DNA from: Korarchaeum sp964519515
GTDB lineage: Archaea; Korarchaeota; Korarchaeia; Korarchaeales; Korarchaeaceae
Direction of reading: 5' to 3'
Assembly (NCBI GenBank): GCA_964519515.1
Contig: CAZFIJ010000030.1
Location: forward strand, 1-22,821
DNA length: 22,821 bases
The notes beneath the pieces were generated by a model. The model saw nothing but the letters and a program-made list of their open reading frames with translations. It ran no database searches and was not told where the DNA came from. How positions within the stretch are numbered: the stretch's first letter is position 1; each line of letters starts with the position of its first letter. Shown in pieces: positions 14,331-21,067 of the stretch. The translations under genes and the position numbers were made by a program.

Positions 14331-15305
14331 TCACAGAAGGGGCAAATAAGTCCCCACGCCTCTCTTCTTGGCTTCCTCATATATGAGCTTCCCGACGGCT
14401 ACATCATGACTAGCTAGACCTAAGTTCATGCACATTATCTTCTCCCTCTCATTCTCCCTTCCAGGCTTCTTACCGACGACTACTTCCCCTAGATCCCCGG
14501 AGATCTTCTCTATGGGCCTTATCCATCCCCCCCTTATGGAATAGAGGAGCTGGTCGACATCATCTGTGTAGAACTTATCCATAGAGGCTATGGCAGATGA
14601 CTTCCAGTAGGAGTCGTAGTCCAGTGGGAAAGCTGAAATTCCAGGCTTCACCCAATCGGCCTCAATGACTGGGTTTGGTTCCTTCAACAGGAGGCCAGCT
14701 GTGACGACTACATCAGAGCCCTCGAGAGCTTCCCTCGGGGAGGATGCCTTAATCACATCGAGACCCGCTTTCTCCCTAACGAAAGCTTCATAACTCGCTA
14801 GAGATCTCTCATTCACATCATAAGCCCTAACGATCTTTATCGGTAGTATCTTGCTCAACATCAGCGTATTGGACCTACCTTGAGTTCCGCAACCTAAGAC
14901 AGCTAGGACTTCACTCTCCCTCCTGGCTAAATATTTAGCTGCTACAGCAGTAGCTCCAGCCGTCCTATAAGCTGTGAGCCAAGTCGCATCCATCACAGCT
15001 ATCGGAAGCCCCGTCTCAGGGTCGTTCAGAATGAGTATCCCAGCTATATATGGGAGTCCCCTCTTCGGATTCTCTGGATTCCCCGAGATCCACTTAAGAC
15101 CAGCTGCATCACTTCCCTTCAAATAAGCAGGCATAGCATGTATGAAAGAATCCTTCCTAGGGTGTATCCCTGGTTTAGGTGGCATCTCAACTAATCCTAA
15201 ACCCTTTTGCCTGAAAGAGTCCTCAACAGCAGCTATAATTAGATCGGGCTCTATGTTAAGAGATTCGACATCCCTATAGGAGAGGTATAGGATCTCATGA
15301 GCCAT
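14331..15305 (-). CDS. Ornithine cyclodeaminase/mu-crystallin family reductase
   Basis: 324 residues from the ATG at 15305. A GTG at 15317 is in frame, but the AT-rich TATA region lies about 27 bases from the ATG, which predicts a leaderless message, and no ribosome site is present. Family marks are KWISGNPENP (71-80, Lys at the substrate site), AYRTAGATA (R114), the Rossmann NAD(P) loop GCGTQGR (138-144), and MNLGLASHDVAVGKLIYEEA near the end. True ornithine cyclodeaminases have GGDCPGKTEL where this protein has FPLDYDSYWKS (226-236), so lysine/ornithine cyclisation is doubtful. The family includes alanine dehydrogenase and delta1-pyrroline-2-carboxylate reductase. The latter fits the dehydratase encoded downstream. 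It is the first gene of the block and divergent from thi4. Confidence 0.85.
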   Translation of the reverse strand: MAHEILYLSYRDVESLNIEPDLIIAAVEDSFRQKGLGLVEMPPKPGIHPRKDSFIHAMPAYLKGSDAAGLKWISGNPENPKRGLPYIAGILILNDPETGLPIAVMDATWLTAYRTAGATAVAAKYLARRESEVLAVLGCGTQGRSNTLMLSKILPIKIVRAYDVNERSLASYEAFVREKAGLDVIKASSPREALEGSDVVVTAGLLLKEPNPVIEADWVKPGISAFPLDYDSYWKSSAIASMDKFYTDDVDQLLYSIRGGWIRPIEKISGDLGEVVVGKKPGRENEREKIMCMNLGLASHDVAVGKLIYEEAKKRGVGTYLPLL

Positions 15306-15325
15306 AAGATATTGCACTATCGATA

Positions 15326-15338
15326 ATTAATAATTTTT
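15326..15338 (-). promoter_or_regulatory. TATA promoter of the reductase gene, leaderless start
   Basis: The minus strand reads AAAAAATTATTAATTATCGA. The TATA centre is about 27 bases from the ATG at 15305, and no Shine-Dalgarno motif intervenes, so transcription probably begins at the ATG. Confidence 0.45.
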
Positions 15339-15398
15339 TGGATCAATTAGCGCTCTCCATATTGACTATATAGCGATTCAGGACATCTCAATGTTGAA

Positions 15399-15415
15399 AA
15401 TAAGTTAAGCTTATT
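15399..15415 (+). promoter_or_regulatory. TATA box and inverted repeat before thi4
   Basis: AATAAG-TTAAG-CTTATT is a perfect 6-bp inverted repeat. Its right arm is part of the likely TATA element (GCTTATTAG, centre about 26 bases from the ATG at 15439). No ribosome site precedes the ATG, so thi4 is probably leaderless. A repressor binding this repeat would block the TATA box. Confidence 0.42.
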
Positions 15416-15438
15416 AGGATCAATAGACTCAATGGCAT

Positions 15439-16212
15439 ATGGAACCGCTCGAATCTAGGATCTCGAAGGCGATTTGGGAATCTACATCGAGGGATTGGCT
15501 CGATATAATCGACTCTGATGTGGTAATAGTTGGAGCCGGTCCTTCAGGATTGACTGCTGCAAGTTACTTAGCGAAATCCGGATTTAAGACGACACTCATT
15601 GAGAGGAGGTTGAGTTTCGGAGGCGGTATCGGAGGGGGTGGGATGCAATTGCATAAGATCGTAGTAGATGGGAGGGCATTGAAGGTACTTGAGGACTTCA
15701 AAGTGAGATACAGCTACCTCGAGAAGTACGATCTATACGTGCTAGATTCTGCGGAGCTAATGGCTAAGTTAGCATCTGTTGCTATAGATTCCGGAGCTAA
15801 ACTGATACATGGCCTCACTGTCGAGGATCTGATAGTCAGGGAGGATCCTTTCAGGGTCGAGGGCGTCGTCGTGCAGTGGAGCTCAGTCCTACTAGCGGGT
15901 CTTCATGTTGATCCTCTCTTCATACACTCTAAGGCTGTAGTAGATGCTACTGGTCATGATGCGGAAGTGCTAAGGATATTGGAGAGGAAGAACCCCTCCC
16001 TAGGGATCAAGGTCCCCGGGGAAAGGTCAGCTTACTCAGAGTTGAGCGAACTCTCAGTAGTCGAGAGGACAGGTAAGGTCGTTGAAGGCCTTTACGTCAC
16101 GGGTATGGCAGTAGCAGCGTTGAATCAACTCCACAGGATGGGTCCTATATTCAGCGGGATGCTCCTCTCAGGTAGGAAGGTAGCGGAGGAGATAATCAGG
16201 GACTTGAGTTGA
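15439..16212 (+). CDS. thi4: Sulfide-dependent thiamine thiazole synthase, Thi4
   Basis: 257 residues, the usual archaeal Thi4 length. The enzyme makes the ADP-thiazole precursor of thiamine from NAD, glycine and a sulfur source in the cytosol. Motifs: FAD/NAD-type Rossmann loop GAGPSG (32-37), LIERR (54-57), GGGIGGGGMQ (61-70; most homologues have Trp where the second G run begins) and RMGPIFSGMLLSG (233-245). At the sulfur-donor position the sequence is AGLHVDP (H156). Yeast Thi4 has a sacrificial Cys there. The His form is the catalytic, sulfide-using archaeal type. A methyltransferase gene follows 46 bases downstream. An inverted repeat overlaps the TATA box. Some databases label this family ribose-1,5-bisphosphate isomerase, which I reject here. 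Confidence 0.92.
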   Translation: MEPLESRISKAIWESTSRDWLDIIDSDVVIVGAGPSGLTAASYLAKSGFKTTLIERRLSFGGGIGGGGMQLHKIVVDGRALKVLEDFKVRYSYLEKYDLYVLDSAELMAKLASVAIDSGAKLIHGLTVEDLIVREDPFRVEGVVVQWSSVLLAGLHVDPLFIHSKAVVDATGHDAEVLRILERKNPSLGIKVPGERSAYSELSELSVVERTGKVVEGLYVTGMAVAALNQLHRMGPIFSGMLLSGRKVAEEIIRDLS

Positions 16213-16258
16213 ATAATCGTGAAGCCAGTTACGTAGGAAGCCTCCTGAGGGTGTCATT

Positions 16259-16984
16259 GTGGAGAGAGAAAGGAGGGGCCTGAAGCCGGATGAGTGGATC
16301 GATGTGATAGATGCGCTCGAGAGGACCGTGAGGAGATATGAGCTAGTCAATAAAGTGATCTCTCTAGGCTACAGCTCAAGGATGAGGAAGGTCTTAGCTG
16401 ATATGGCTTTCTTAGAGGATGGGATGGTCATATTAGATGCTGGGTGCGGTCCGGGGCTCATGTCAGAGCTGCTACTCTCTAGGCTCAATAAGGCCAAGCT
16501 ATATTGCCTCGATCCAATCCCCTCTATGCTTAAAGCAGCTTTCGATAGGCTCAAGCTCATGAAAGGGGAGTTCTCCCTCAACTTCATCCAAGGGGTCTTC
16601 GAACAGATACCGGTGAGGAGCGAATCAATAGATTTAGTGGTCGCTTCATACTCATTGAGGGATTCAATGGATTTCTACGGGGCTTTAGAAGAGTTCAAGA
16701 GGGTCCTCAAACCGGGGGGCCAACTTCTAGTTCTAGATGTCACTAGACCGGATAATAAAATCATTTCAAGATGGGGGGGCCTCTACCTCAAGCACATAGC
16801 TCCGATACTCTCTATACCCATATACGGGGGGCTCAGGACCCCTTGGAAGGAGCTATACCCGACATATGAGAGGATGATGACATCTTCAGAGTTCGTTAAG
16901 GAAATTGGGGAATACTTCGATGTCTCAAACGTCAAGAGAGGGCTCTTCGGAATTTTCACTGCGTTGAGGGCTATAAGGACTTAG
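16259..16984 (+). CDS. Class I SAM methyltransferase, UbiE/MenG-like
   Basis: 241 residues, start GTG preceded by GAGGGTG. SAM-binding motif I is VILDAGCGPG (57-66), followed by LYCLDPIPSM with the acidic residue that binds the ribose. IDLVVASYSLRDSMDFYGAL and EFKRVLKPGGQLLVLDVTRPD (about 123-161) match the UbiE/COQ5/MenG group, which methylates quinone precursors; many archaeal relatives have other small-molecule targets. No membrane helix. It is probably co-transcribed with thi4, though 46 bases apart, and overlaps the convergent padR end by 14 bases. A role in quinone or cofactor methylation is likely in general; a thiamine role is not supported by any motif. Confidence 0.78.
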   Translation: MERERRGLKPDEWIDVIDALERTVRRYELVNKVISLGYSSRMRKVLADMAFLEDGMVILDAGCGPGLMSELLLSRLNKAKLYCLDPIPSMLKAAFDRLKLMKGEFSLNFIQGVFEQIPVRSESIDLVVASYSLRDSMDFYGALEEFKRVLKPGGQLLVLDVTRPDNKIISRWGGLYLKHIAPILSIPIYGGLRTPWKELYPTYERMMTSSEFVKEIGEYFDVSNVKRGLFGIFTALRAIRT

Positions 16985-17300
16985 GCCTCAATATTATATC
17001 GACTATCCTAATGGCCCCCTCCCCTACTCTCGATCTGAATTCGTTCAGGGAGTACTTCCCCTTCTCAGTGAGTCCATATATCCTCTTATCCTCCTCGATA
17101 TGGGAGCTGAGCAATCCTCTCCTCTCCATCTCATTCAATATCGAGTAGAAAGTACTTACCTTGGGTTTGTGACCCGTTATCCTCTCTACTAACTTCAATA
17201 TCTGGTAGCCGTGCATCTTCGACTGCTCCAGTAAGGCGAGTATCAGGAGCCTATAGCTGCCCCTCAAGAAGGCAGTCACCGGTTCCTCGTTGACCTTCAT
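16971..17300 (-). CDS. PadR family transcriptional regulator
   Basis: 109 residues from the ATG at 17300 (MKVNEEPVTAFLRGSYRLLI). The frame stays open to a GTG at 17348, but the TATA box (17362-17371) would put the transcript start near 17341, downstream of the GTG, and GAGGGAT lies properly spaced before the ATG. The PadR winged helix is clear: LILALLEQSKMHGYQILKLVE, then VSTFYSILNEMERRGLLSS (recognition helix), then DKRIYGLTEKGKYSLNEF (wing). The C-terminal part is short, so it belongs to the small PadR-s2 class. PadR proteins are dimeric repressors that often control drug or lipid exporters. It lies behind an ABC-2 exporter on the same strand, a likely target. Self-control is possible. Confidence 0.86.
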   Translation of the reverse strand: MKVNEEPVTAFLRGSYRLLILALLEQSKMHGYQILKLVERITGHKPKVSTFYSILNEMERRGLLSSHIEEDKRIYGLTEKGKYSLNEFRSRVGEGAIRIVDIILRPKSL

Positions 17301-17361
17301 GATATCCCTCTGCGACCTACTGTAGTAGCTAATAAACTCTTTGAGCACTCAAATCGGAATA

Positions 17362-17392
17362 TATATTAAATATTTTGACACTGGAGTGTGTA
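17362..17392 (-). promoter_or_regulatory. padR promoter with nearby inverted repeat
   Basis: The minus-strand TATA TTTAATATAT (17362-17371) sits about 65 bases before the ATG at 17300. Just upstream of it, ACACT-GG-AGTGT (17379-17390) is a perfect 5-bp inverted repeat that could be an operator, possibly for PadR itself. Confidence 0.4.
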
Positions 17393-17497
17393 TGAGATTA
17401 TCACTCGTTAAAATTTCGTAATTCATAGCAGGGATAAAGCGAGTTGAACCTTAAATATTTGAAAGCGCGACCAGATTAGAGGACGTCCCAATTACGG

Positions 17498-17605
17498 ATG
17501 GAGCCCCGTAGAGGTAAGGCTATAATCTATAGAGTAACGTTTCCACTGGATAGGGATGCCTTGAGCCTCGGAGCATTAGATGTAGAAAGCGTTGAGCTAG
17601 TTTGA
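17498..17605 (+). CDS. Possible small protein, 35 residues
   Basis: A short open frame, ATG to TGA, encoding MEPRRGKAIIYRVTFPLDRD and 15 more residues. A TATA-like CTTAAATATTT (17450-17460) lies about 43 bases before the ATG, and AGAGGACG could be a distant ribosome site. The middle (IIYRVTFPL) has an alternating beta-strand look. No family is recognised. It is the only supportable frame in the gap 17349-17644. It may equally be chance or the remnant of a larger gene. Confidence 0.2.
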   Translation: MEPRRGKAIIYRVTFPLDRDALSLGALDVESVELV

Positions 17606-17612
17606 CGTCGAA

Positions 17613-17638
17613 AGCCCCGGAGAGGGGCTCTTGAAAAA
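17613..17638 (-). terminator. Terminator region after the ABC-2 permease gene
   Basis: Past the permease TAG (17647-17645) the minus strand has T5 (17638-17634), then a perfect stem AGCCCC/GGGGCT with a 5-base loop (17629-17613). The T tract is the likelier archaeal stop signal. The hairpin may protect the 3' end. Confidence 0.4.
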
Positions 17639-17644
17639 TATACC

Positions 17645-19111
17645 CTAGAGGGGCTCGTCCCTCAGCTCATGCGAGAGGTATAGGGATGCCCCATACACAG
17701 CTACTAGAGACAGTGAGGAAAGCCAGAGGGCAAAGATAGGTAGGAATTGAGATACTATCAGTAGTGAGAGGAAGAATGTCGTCTGTACCATCATGATGAT
17801 AGTTATGATCCACCTCTCGAAGGTCTCAACGCTCCAATTAGCCGGTTCCTTAGGGAGCATCTTAGCGTAAATCAAGCAGTTGAGGTAACCGGAGCCAGTC
17901 AAAGCTATTAAGTAGATTGGGATAGAGGCCCAGATGCTCCCTAACTGCATGAGGCCGATTGAGATCAAGATGAACGGGATAGAATTGAAAGCTAGAATAG
18001 ACAGAGTTTTCATTGAGGCTACCTTCCTCCTGCTCATTGGGAGCATGTAGAGAGCTCTCGCCCCACTTGAGTCAAGTAAGTAGGATGAGTAAGCTGAGTA
18101 AGTAGCTTGGAGCACACCTAGTGAGATCGAGAGGACTAGAACAACAGGTATATCTAGCTTCTCAATCCCTCTGATCATCGAGCTAATTAAGAATAATGGG
18201 AGGGCGATCGAGTTGACTATCAGTGGCGCTAGCATCCTCGGGTTCCTCGAGGCTATCTTGAAGTCCTTCATCAAGATGCTCTTAAGACCGAAACTCAACT
18301 CCCAACTTAAGCTCACTGGAGCCGCTTCTCCTGGGGAGATCGCGGCTCGCCAGAACCTAGAGGTCCCGTATGTTAGGAGCGCTAGCGATACCGCGAATGT
18401 GAGGGCAGATGAGATCGATGAGGGGAGGTCCCAATGCAAGAAGCTCAATGGGGGCACTATCCTCAATACGCCTAGATCCGATCCCACGGTACTGAAGAAG
18501 GTGCTCATGATGAAGTTGATGAAGAAGCCGAATCCAATTAAGATCGTCCAGAGGAGCGTCGAGATAGCCCTCCTAGATACGCTCCTCGTGTACCTCCCAC
18601 CTATGGATCCTACTAAGTAACCTAAGGCTAAGGAGAGGATCATCCCAGTTATGGATGCTGCGAAGTAGCCAGCGAAAATCGAGGGGTCTGAGAGGATCAT
18701 CGAGGATATGAGGCCAGCCGGTATCATAGCGAAGGGGAGGGCTAGACCTCCCCAGTATATGCCGAGGAGCGAGAGGGCCCTCCTCAACTCCCTCTCCCGT
18801 ATGGGTAAGTGCTGGATCGGTTCGAGGAGCTCGTCCGAGATTATGGCTTGGAGGTTCAGGGCCATGGAGAGAGTCCCCAACATTATCTCTATGATGAAGA
18901 GGGGGATCGCGGCGTATAACACAGCATCCCTTCCCCCGAAGGAAGCTAGACCTGTCAGCCCGGAGATGAATGAGAGGATCAATATTATGAAGATATTGTA
19001 CTTTAGAATGCCCCCCGCTGTCATAATCGTCAAATTTCTCCTGCTCATCTCTTTCTGAGCTCTGTAGCTTGCTTCCTTCGCGATAGCTTCTGCTATTGCC
19101 TTCCACGACAT
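17645..19111 (-). CDS. ABC-2 type transporter membrane protein
   Basis: 488 residues with about 12 hydrophobic segments. Charged cytoplasmic stretches separate them, such as the N-terminal helix (AIAKEASYRAQKEMSRRN) and the loop ISDELLEPIQHLPIRERELRRA. The latter resembles the ABC-2 coupling loop, and a similar LPMSRRKVASMK sits in the second half (about 360), so the protein looks like two fused ABC-2 halves. Such proteins export lipids, drugs or ions with a CcmA-type ATPase. It starts 8 bases after the ATPase stop, with a GGTGG site overlapping that stop, so they form one operon. The PadR gene lies about 345 bases downstream. The substrate is unknown. Confidence 0.78.
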   Translation of the reverse strand: MSWKAIAEAIAKEASYRAQKEMSRRNLTIMTAGGILKYNIFIILILSFISGLTGLASFGGRDAVLYAAIPLFIIEIMLGTLSMALNLQAIISDELLEPIQHLPIRERELRRALSLLGIYWGGLALPFAMIPAGLISSMILSDPSIFAGYFAASITGMILSLALGYLVGSIGGRYTRSVSRRAISTLLWTILIGFGFFINFIMSTFFSTVGSDLGVLRIVPPLSFLHWDLPSSISSALTFAVSLALLTYGTSRFWRAAISPGEAAPVSLSWELSFGLKSILMKDFKIASRNPRMLAPLIVNSIALPLFLISSMIRGIEKLDIPVVLVLSISLGVLQATYSAYSSYLLDSSGARALYMLPMSRRKVASMKTLSILAFNSIPFILISIGLMQLGSIWASIPIYLIALTGSGYLNCLIYAKMLPKEPANWSVETFERWIITIIMMVQTTFFLSLLIVSQFLPIFALWLSSLSLVAVYGASLYLSHELRDEPL

Positions 19112-19119
19112 GATACCAC

Positions 19120-19857
19120 CTACAAAGCCTTCAAGAGCTCCTGAAGTTCTGAAGATAGCCCAGTGACCTCCATGAAGTAGCTCTCTAAGTCCTTCTTCCC
19201 CTTCAGCTCAGAGATAGGGCCTCTAGCTACTACCTCCCCGTAGTGCAGTATCGTGATCTCATCAGCTACAGCTTCAGCTAGCTCTAGTATGTGTGTGGAG
19301 AATACTACTATCCCTTCCTCAGCTTTCCTCCTCAAGATCTCCTTCAGGACTCTAGCTACTTCAGGATCGAGGCCGGAGAAGGGCTCATCTAATATGAGGA
19401 CTTTGGGTTCCTTCATGAGGGCGCTAATGAGCATGACCTTCCTCTTGTTCCCGAGGCTCAGCTCCCCTCCTAACTTACCCATGTGCTCCTCCATCTTGAA
19501 TACCCTTATGAGAGTATCTAACCTCTCCCTCAAGAGCGCCTTATCCATCCCGTAAATGCTGCCGACGAAACTGAACCACTCAGATGGAGTCAAGCTCTCG
19601 TAAATGAGCACTTCCTCTGGAACATAGCCTATCAGCCTCCTAGCCCCTATAGGATCCCTCAATGGATCTATATCATATACCTTAACGCTTCCTGAATCGG
19701 GTTTGACGAGACCTAACGCTATTTTCATCAGAGTCGACTTTCCAGAGCCATTCGGTCCTAGAAGGGCATGTATTTTCCCCGGTTGGAATTCCAAGGTGAC
19801 GCCCTTGAGAGCTACTACGTTACCGTATCTCTTAGTGACATCCCTGTAACTCAACAT
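19120..19857 (-). CDS. ABC-2 exporter ATPase subunit (CcmA/NatA type)
   Basis: 245 residues. All ATPase motifs are present: Walker A GPNGSGKST (34-42), signature LSLGNKRK (133-140), Walker B VLILDEPFSGLDPE (153-166) and switch His in FSTHILEL (H189). LSLGN in place of LSGGQ is common in this exporter group. FGSIYG-like sequence in the helical domain and VARGPISELKGKKDLE near the C-terminus are typical of drug/lipid exporter ATPases. It drives the membrane partner encoded immediately downstream. The TATA box (19875-19883) is only about 23 bases from the ATG, so the message is probably leaderless. Confidence 0.9.
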   Translation of the reverse strand: MLSYRDVTKRYGNVVALKGVTLEFQPGKIHALLGPNGSGKSTLMKIALGLVKPDSGSVKVYDIDPLRDPIGARRLIGYVPEEVLIYESLTPSEWFSFVGSIYGMDKALLRERLDTLIRVFKMEEHMGKLGGELSLGNKRKVMLISALMKEPKVLILDEPFSGLDPEVARVLKEILRRKAEEGIVVFSTHILELAEAVADEITILHYGEVVARGPISELKGKKDLESYFMEVTGLSSELQELLKAL

Positions 19858-19874
19858 AAATCACTCGGAGTTTC

Positions 19875-19890
19875 GGATTTAAAAAAATTA
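19875..19890 (-). promoter_or_regulatory. Stop codon, T7 terminator and TATA box in 16 bases
   Basis: The minus strand reads TAATTTTTTTAAATCC: the TAA stop of the upstream 229-residue gene (19890-19888), T7 (19887-19881), and TTTAAATCC as the TATA box of the exporter ATPase gene, whose ATG at 19857 is about 23 bases from the TATA centre. Confidence 0.5.
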
Positions 19891-20577
19891 CTCGATCGAG
19901 ATACTCACCCTCGGCAATATTTCCCTCTCTATGAAAGCCATGGCTTCCTCTAAACTCACTCTGGAGAAGAACGTCACGACGCAGTTCCTAGTCAGTCCTA
20001 TGACGAGACCATCCTCCGGCTCGAAGACGACGTACCAAACCCTACCTAACTTCAGATATTCTTGATATAAGCTAGTGCTCGTCAACTCCTCACCGTATAG
20101 GGATAGATTCCTCACGTTGGGGATCCTCACGTCCCCGAAGAAGACGACCTTTACTGTGCCCATCCTCCCCTCATATAACTTCCTGAATTCCTCAGATGAG
20201 ATCCAGGCCTCCTGAATGAATCCCTTCTCATCCGATATTATTGAGGATAACTGCCCAGCTATTCTATTCGCTCTATTCTTCCTCGCAGCTACTATGAGGT
20301 AAGTAGCTCTCTCGCCCCTCATGAAGATGAAGCCCGTCCTCACGGTCAGGGGGGCCCTCAATACCTCATCCTTATACTTCAGCGATAAGAGGAAGTTCTC
20401 CTCGAACGTCCCTACGAGCCTCCCATCCTCGAGATCTAGATCGAGGATACTCGATCCTACTTCAATCTCCCTACCCGCTAAATTCTCCCTCTTGAGCTTT
20501 GAGAAGCCCTTTATCCTCTTAGCTATATCCTCGGGGGTGAGCGGGGGTAATATGAATACCTTAGCTGCTTGGACCAT
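19888..20577 (-). CDS. Conserved-looking protein of unknown function
   Basis: 229 residues, soluble, with no signal or membrane helix. I do not recognise a family. The composition is ordinary for this genome, with alternating predicted beta-strands (SSILDLDLEDGRLVGTFE, TVRTGFIFMRGERATYLIVAA, TVKVVFFGDVRI) and a C-terminal strand-helix pair, VWYVVFEPEDGLVIGLTRN then SLEEAMAFIEREILPR. Basic residues cluster at RKNRANRIAG (about 99-108). There are no obvious catalytic motifs. The ATG at 20577 follows a GGTG site. It lies directly upstream of the ABC exporter operon, with its stop abutting that operon's promoter, so it is a separate unit. It could be a ligand-binding or regulatory protein. Confidence 0.7.
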   Translation of the reverse strand: MVQAAKVFILPPLTPEDIAKRIKGFSKLKRENLAGREIEVGSSILDLDLEDGRLVGTFEENFLLSLKYKDEVLRAPLTVRTGFIFMRGERATYLIVAARKNRANRIAGQLSSIISDEKGFIQEAWISSEEFRKLYEGRMGTVKVVFFGDVRIPNVRNLSLYGEELTSTSLYQEYLKLGRVWYVVFEPEDGLVIGLTRNCVVTFFSRVSLEEAMAFIEREILPRVSISIE

Positions 20578-20658
20578 CGCACCATCTAGGGGGCAGAGGA
20601 TATAGAGTTTTCATCGAACATCTCAGGATAGAGCTCTCACGCTCAGGGGATATTAAGG

Positions 20659-20799
20659 ATGAGGGAGCTCATCTCACGCTACTCAGGGTTCGAGATAGCG
20701 GAAGTCCTATTAGGAGCTTGGAGAAGCCAAAATACTGATTTTGAAGCCTTAAGAGGTCAATGTACTAACTCATGGAACTCGAGCGATCCCTCAAGATAA
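20659..20799 (+). CDS. Possible small protein, 46 residues
   Basis: A short frame ATG-TAA starting MRELISRYSGFEIAEVLLGA and ending in a Ser/Asn-rich tail. AGGGGATATTAAGG precedes the ATG. No family, and no clear TATA box. It occupies most of the 259-base gap between the unknown protein and the DUF131 pair. Coding status is doubtful. Confidence 0.2.
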   Translation: MRELISRYSGFEIAEVLLGAWRSQNTDFEALRGQCTNSWNSSDPSR

Positions 20800-20812
20800 A
20801 AAGCTTAAAAAA
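20796..20812 (+). promoter_or_regulatory. TATA promoter of the DUF131 pair
   Basis: ATAAAAAGCTTAAAAAA lies 25-40 bases before the ATG at 20837. GGGGGACT just before the ATG is the ribosome site. Confidence 0.45.
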
Positions 20813-20836
20813 ATCCTAATATATGATGGGGGACTC

Positions 20837-21067
20837 ATGTACGGAGTGATAATCTTGATGTTGATAATAGCCTTCCTGCTCATATTGGTAGGGTTCATAT
20901 TGCTCTCCCTCGGTGAAGGGGAGGTGAGGGGGGGAGGCGTCTTGATAATAGGACCCCTGCCCATAATCTTCGGGACGGATCAGAGGGTCGCGAAGGGCCT
21001 AATAGCGCTAGCTCTGATCCTGACGATAGTTACGTTCATGATATTCATGATGGGGTGGCTGAGATGA
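20837..21067 (+). CDS. DUF131-type small membrane protein
   Basis: 76 residues. Two hydrophobic helices (about 3-26 and 54-75) flank the motif EVRGGGVLIIGPLPIIFGTD (31-50), which I recognise as the hallmark of the archaeal DUF131/TIGR00304 family. The function is unknown; members are small archaeal membrane proteins. Its TGA overlaps the start of the next gene by the ATGA arrangement, so translation is coupled. The downstream neighbour is a divergent relative, which suggests tandem duplication and possibly a heteromeric complex. Confidence 0.8.
   Translation: MYGVIILMLIIAFLLILVGFILLSLGEGEVRGGGVLIIGPLPIIFGTDQRVAKGLIALALILTIVTFMIFMMGWLR

Noticed and set aside
15439..16212. Ribose-1,5-bisphosphate isomerase
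   Set aside because: The GAGPSG, GGGIGGGGM, AGLHVDP and RMGPIF motifs are those of Thi4. The isomerase label is a known misannotation of archaeal Thi4.
17430..17450. tRNA remnant from GAGTTGAACC on the minus-strand reading
   Set aside because: Only the B-box-like string is present. There is no pairing stem or A box at the right distance.
20684..20700. tRNA T-arm from GGGTTCGAGAT
   Set aside because: The flanks do not pair as a T stem, and no acceptor stem or anticodon arm can be built around it.
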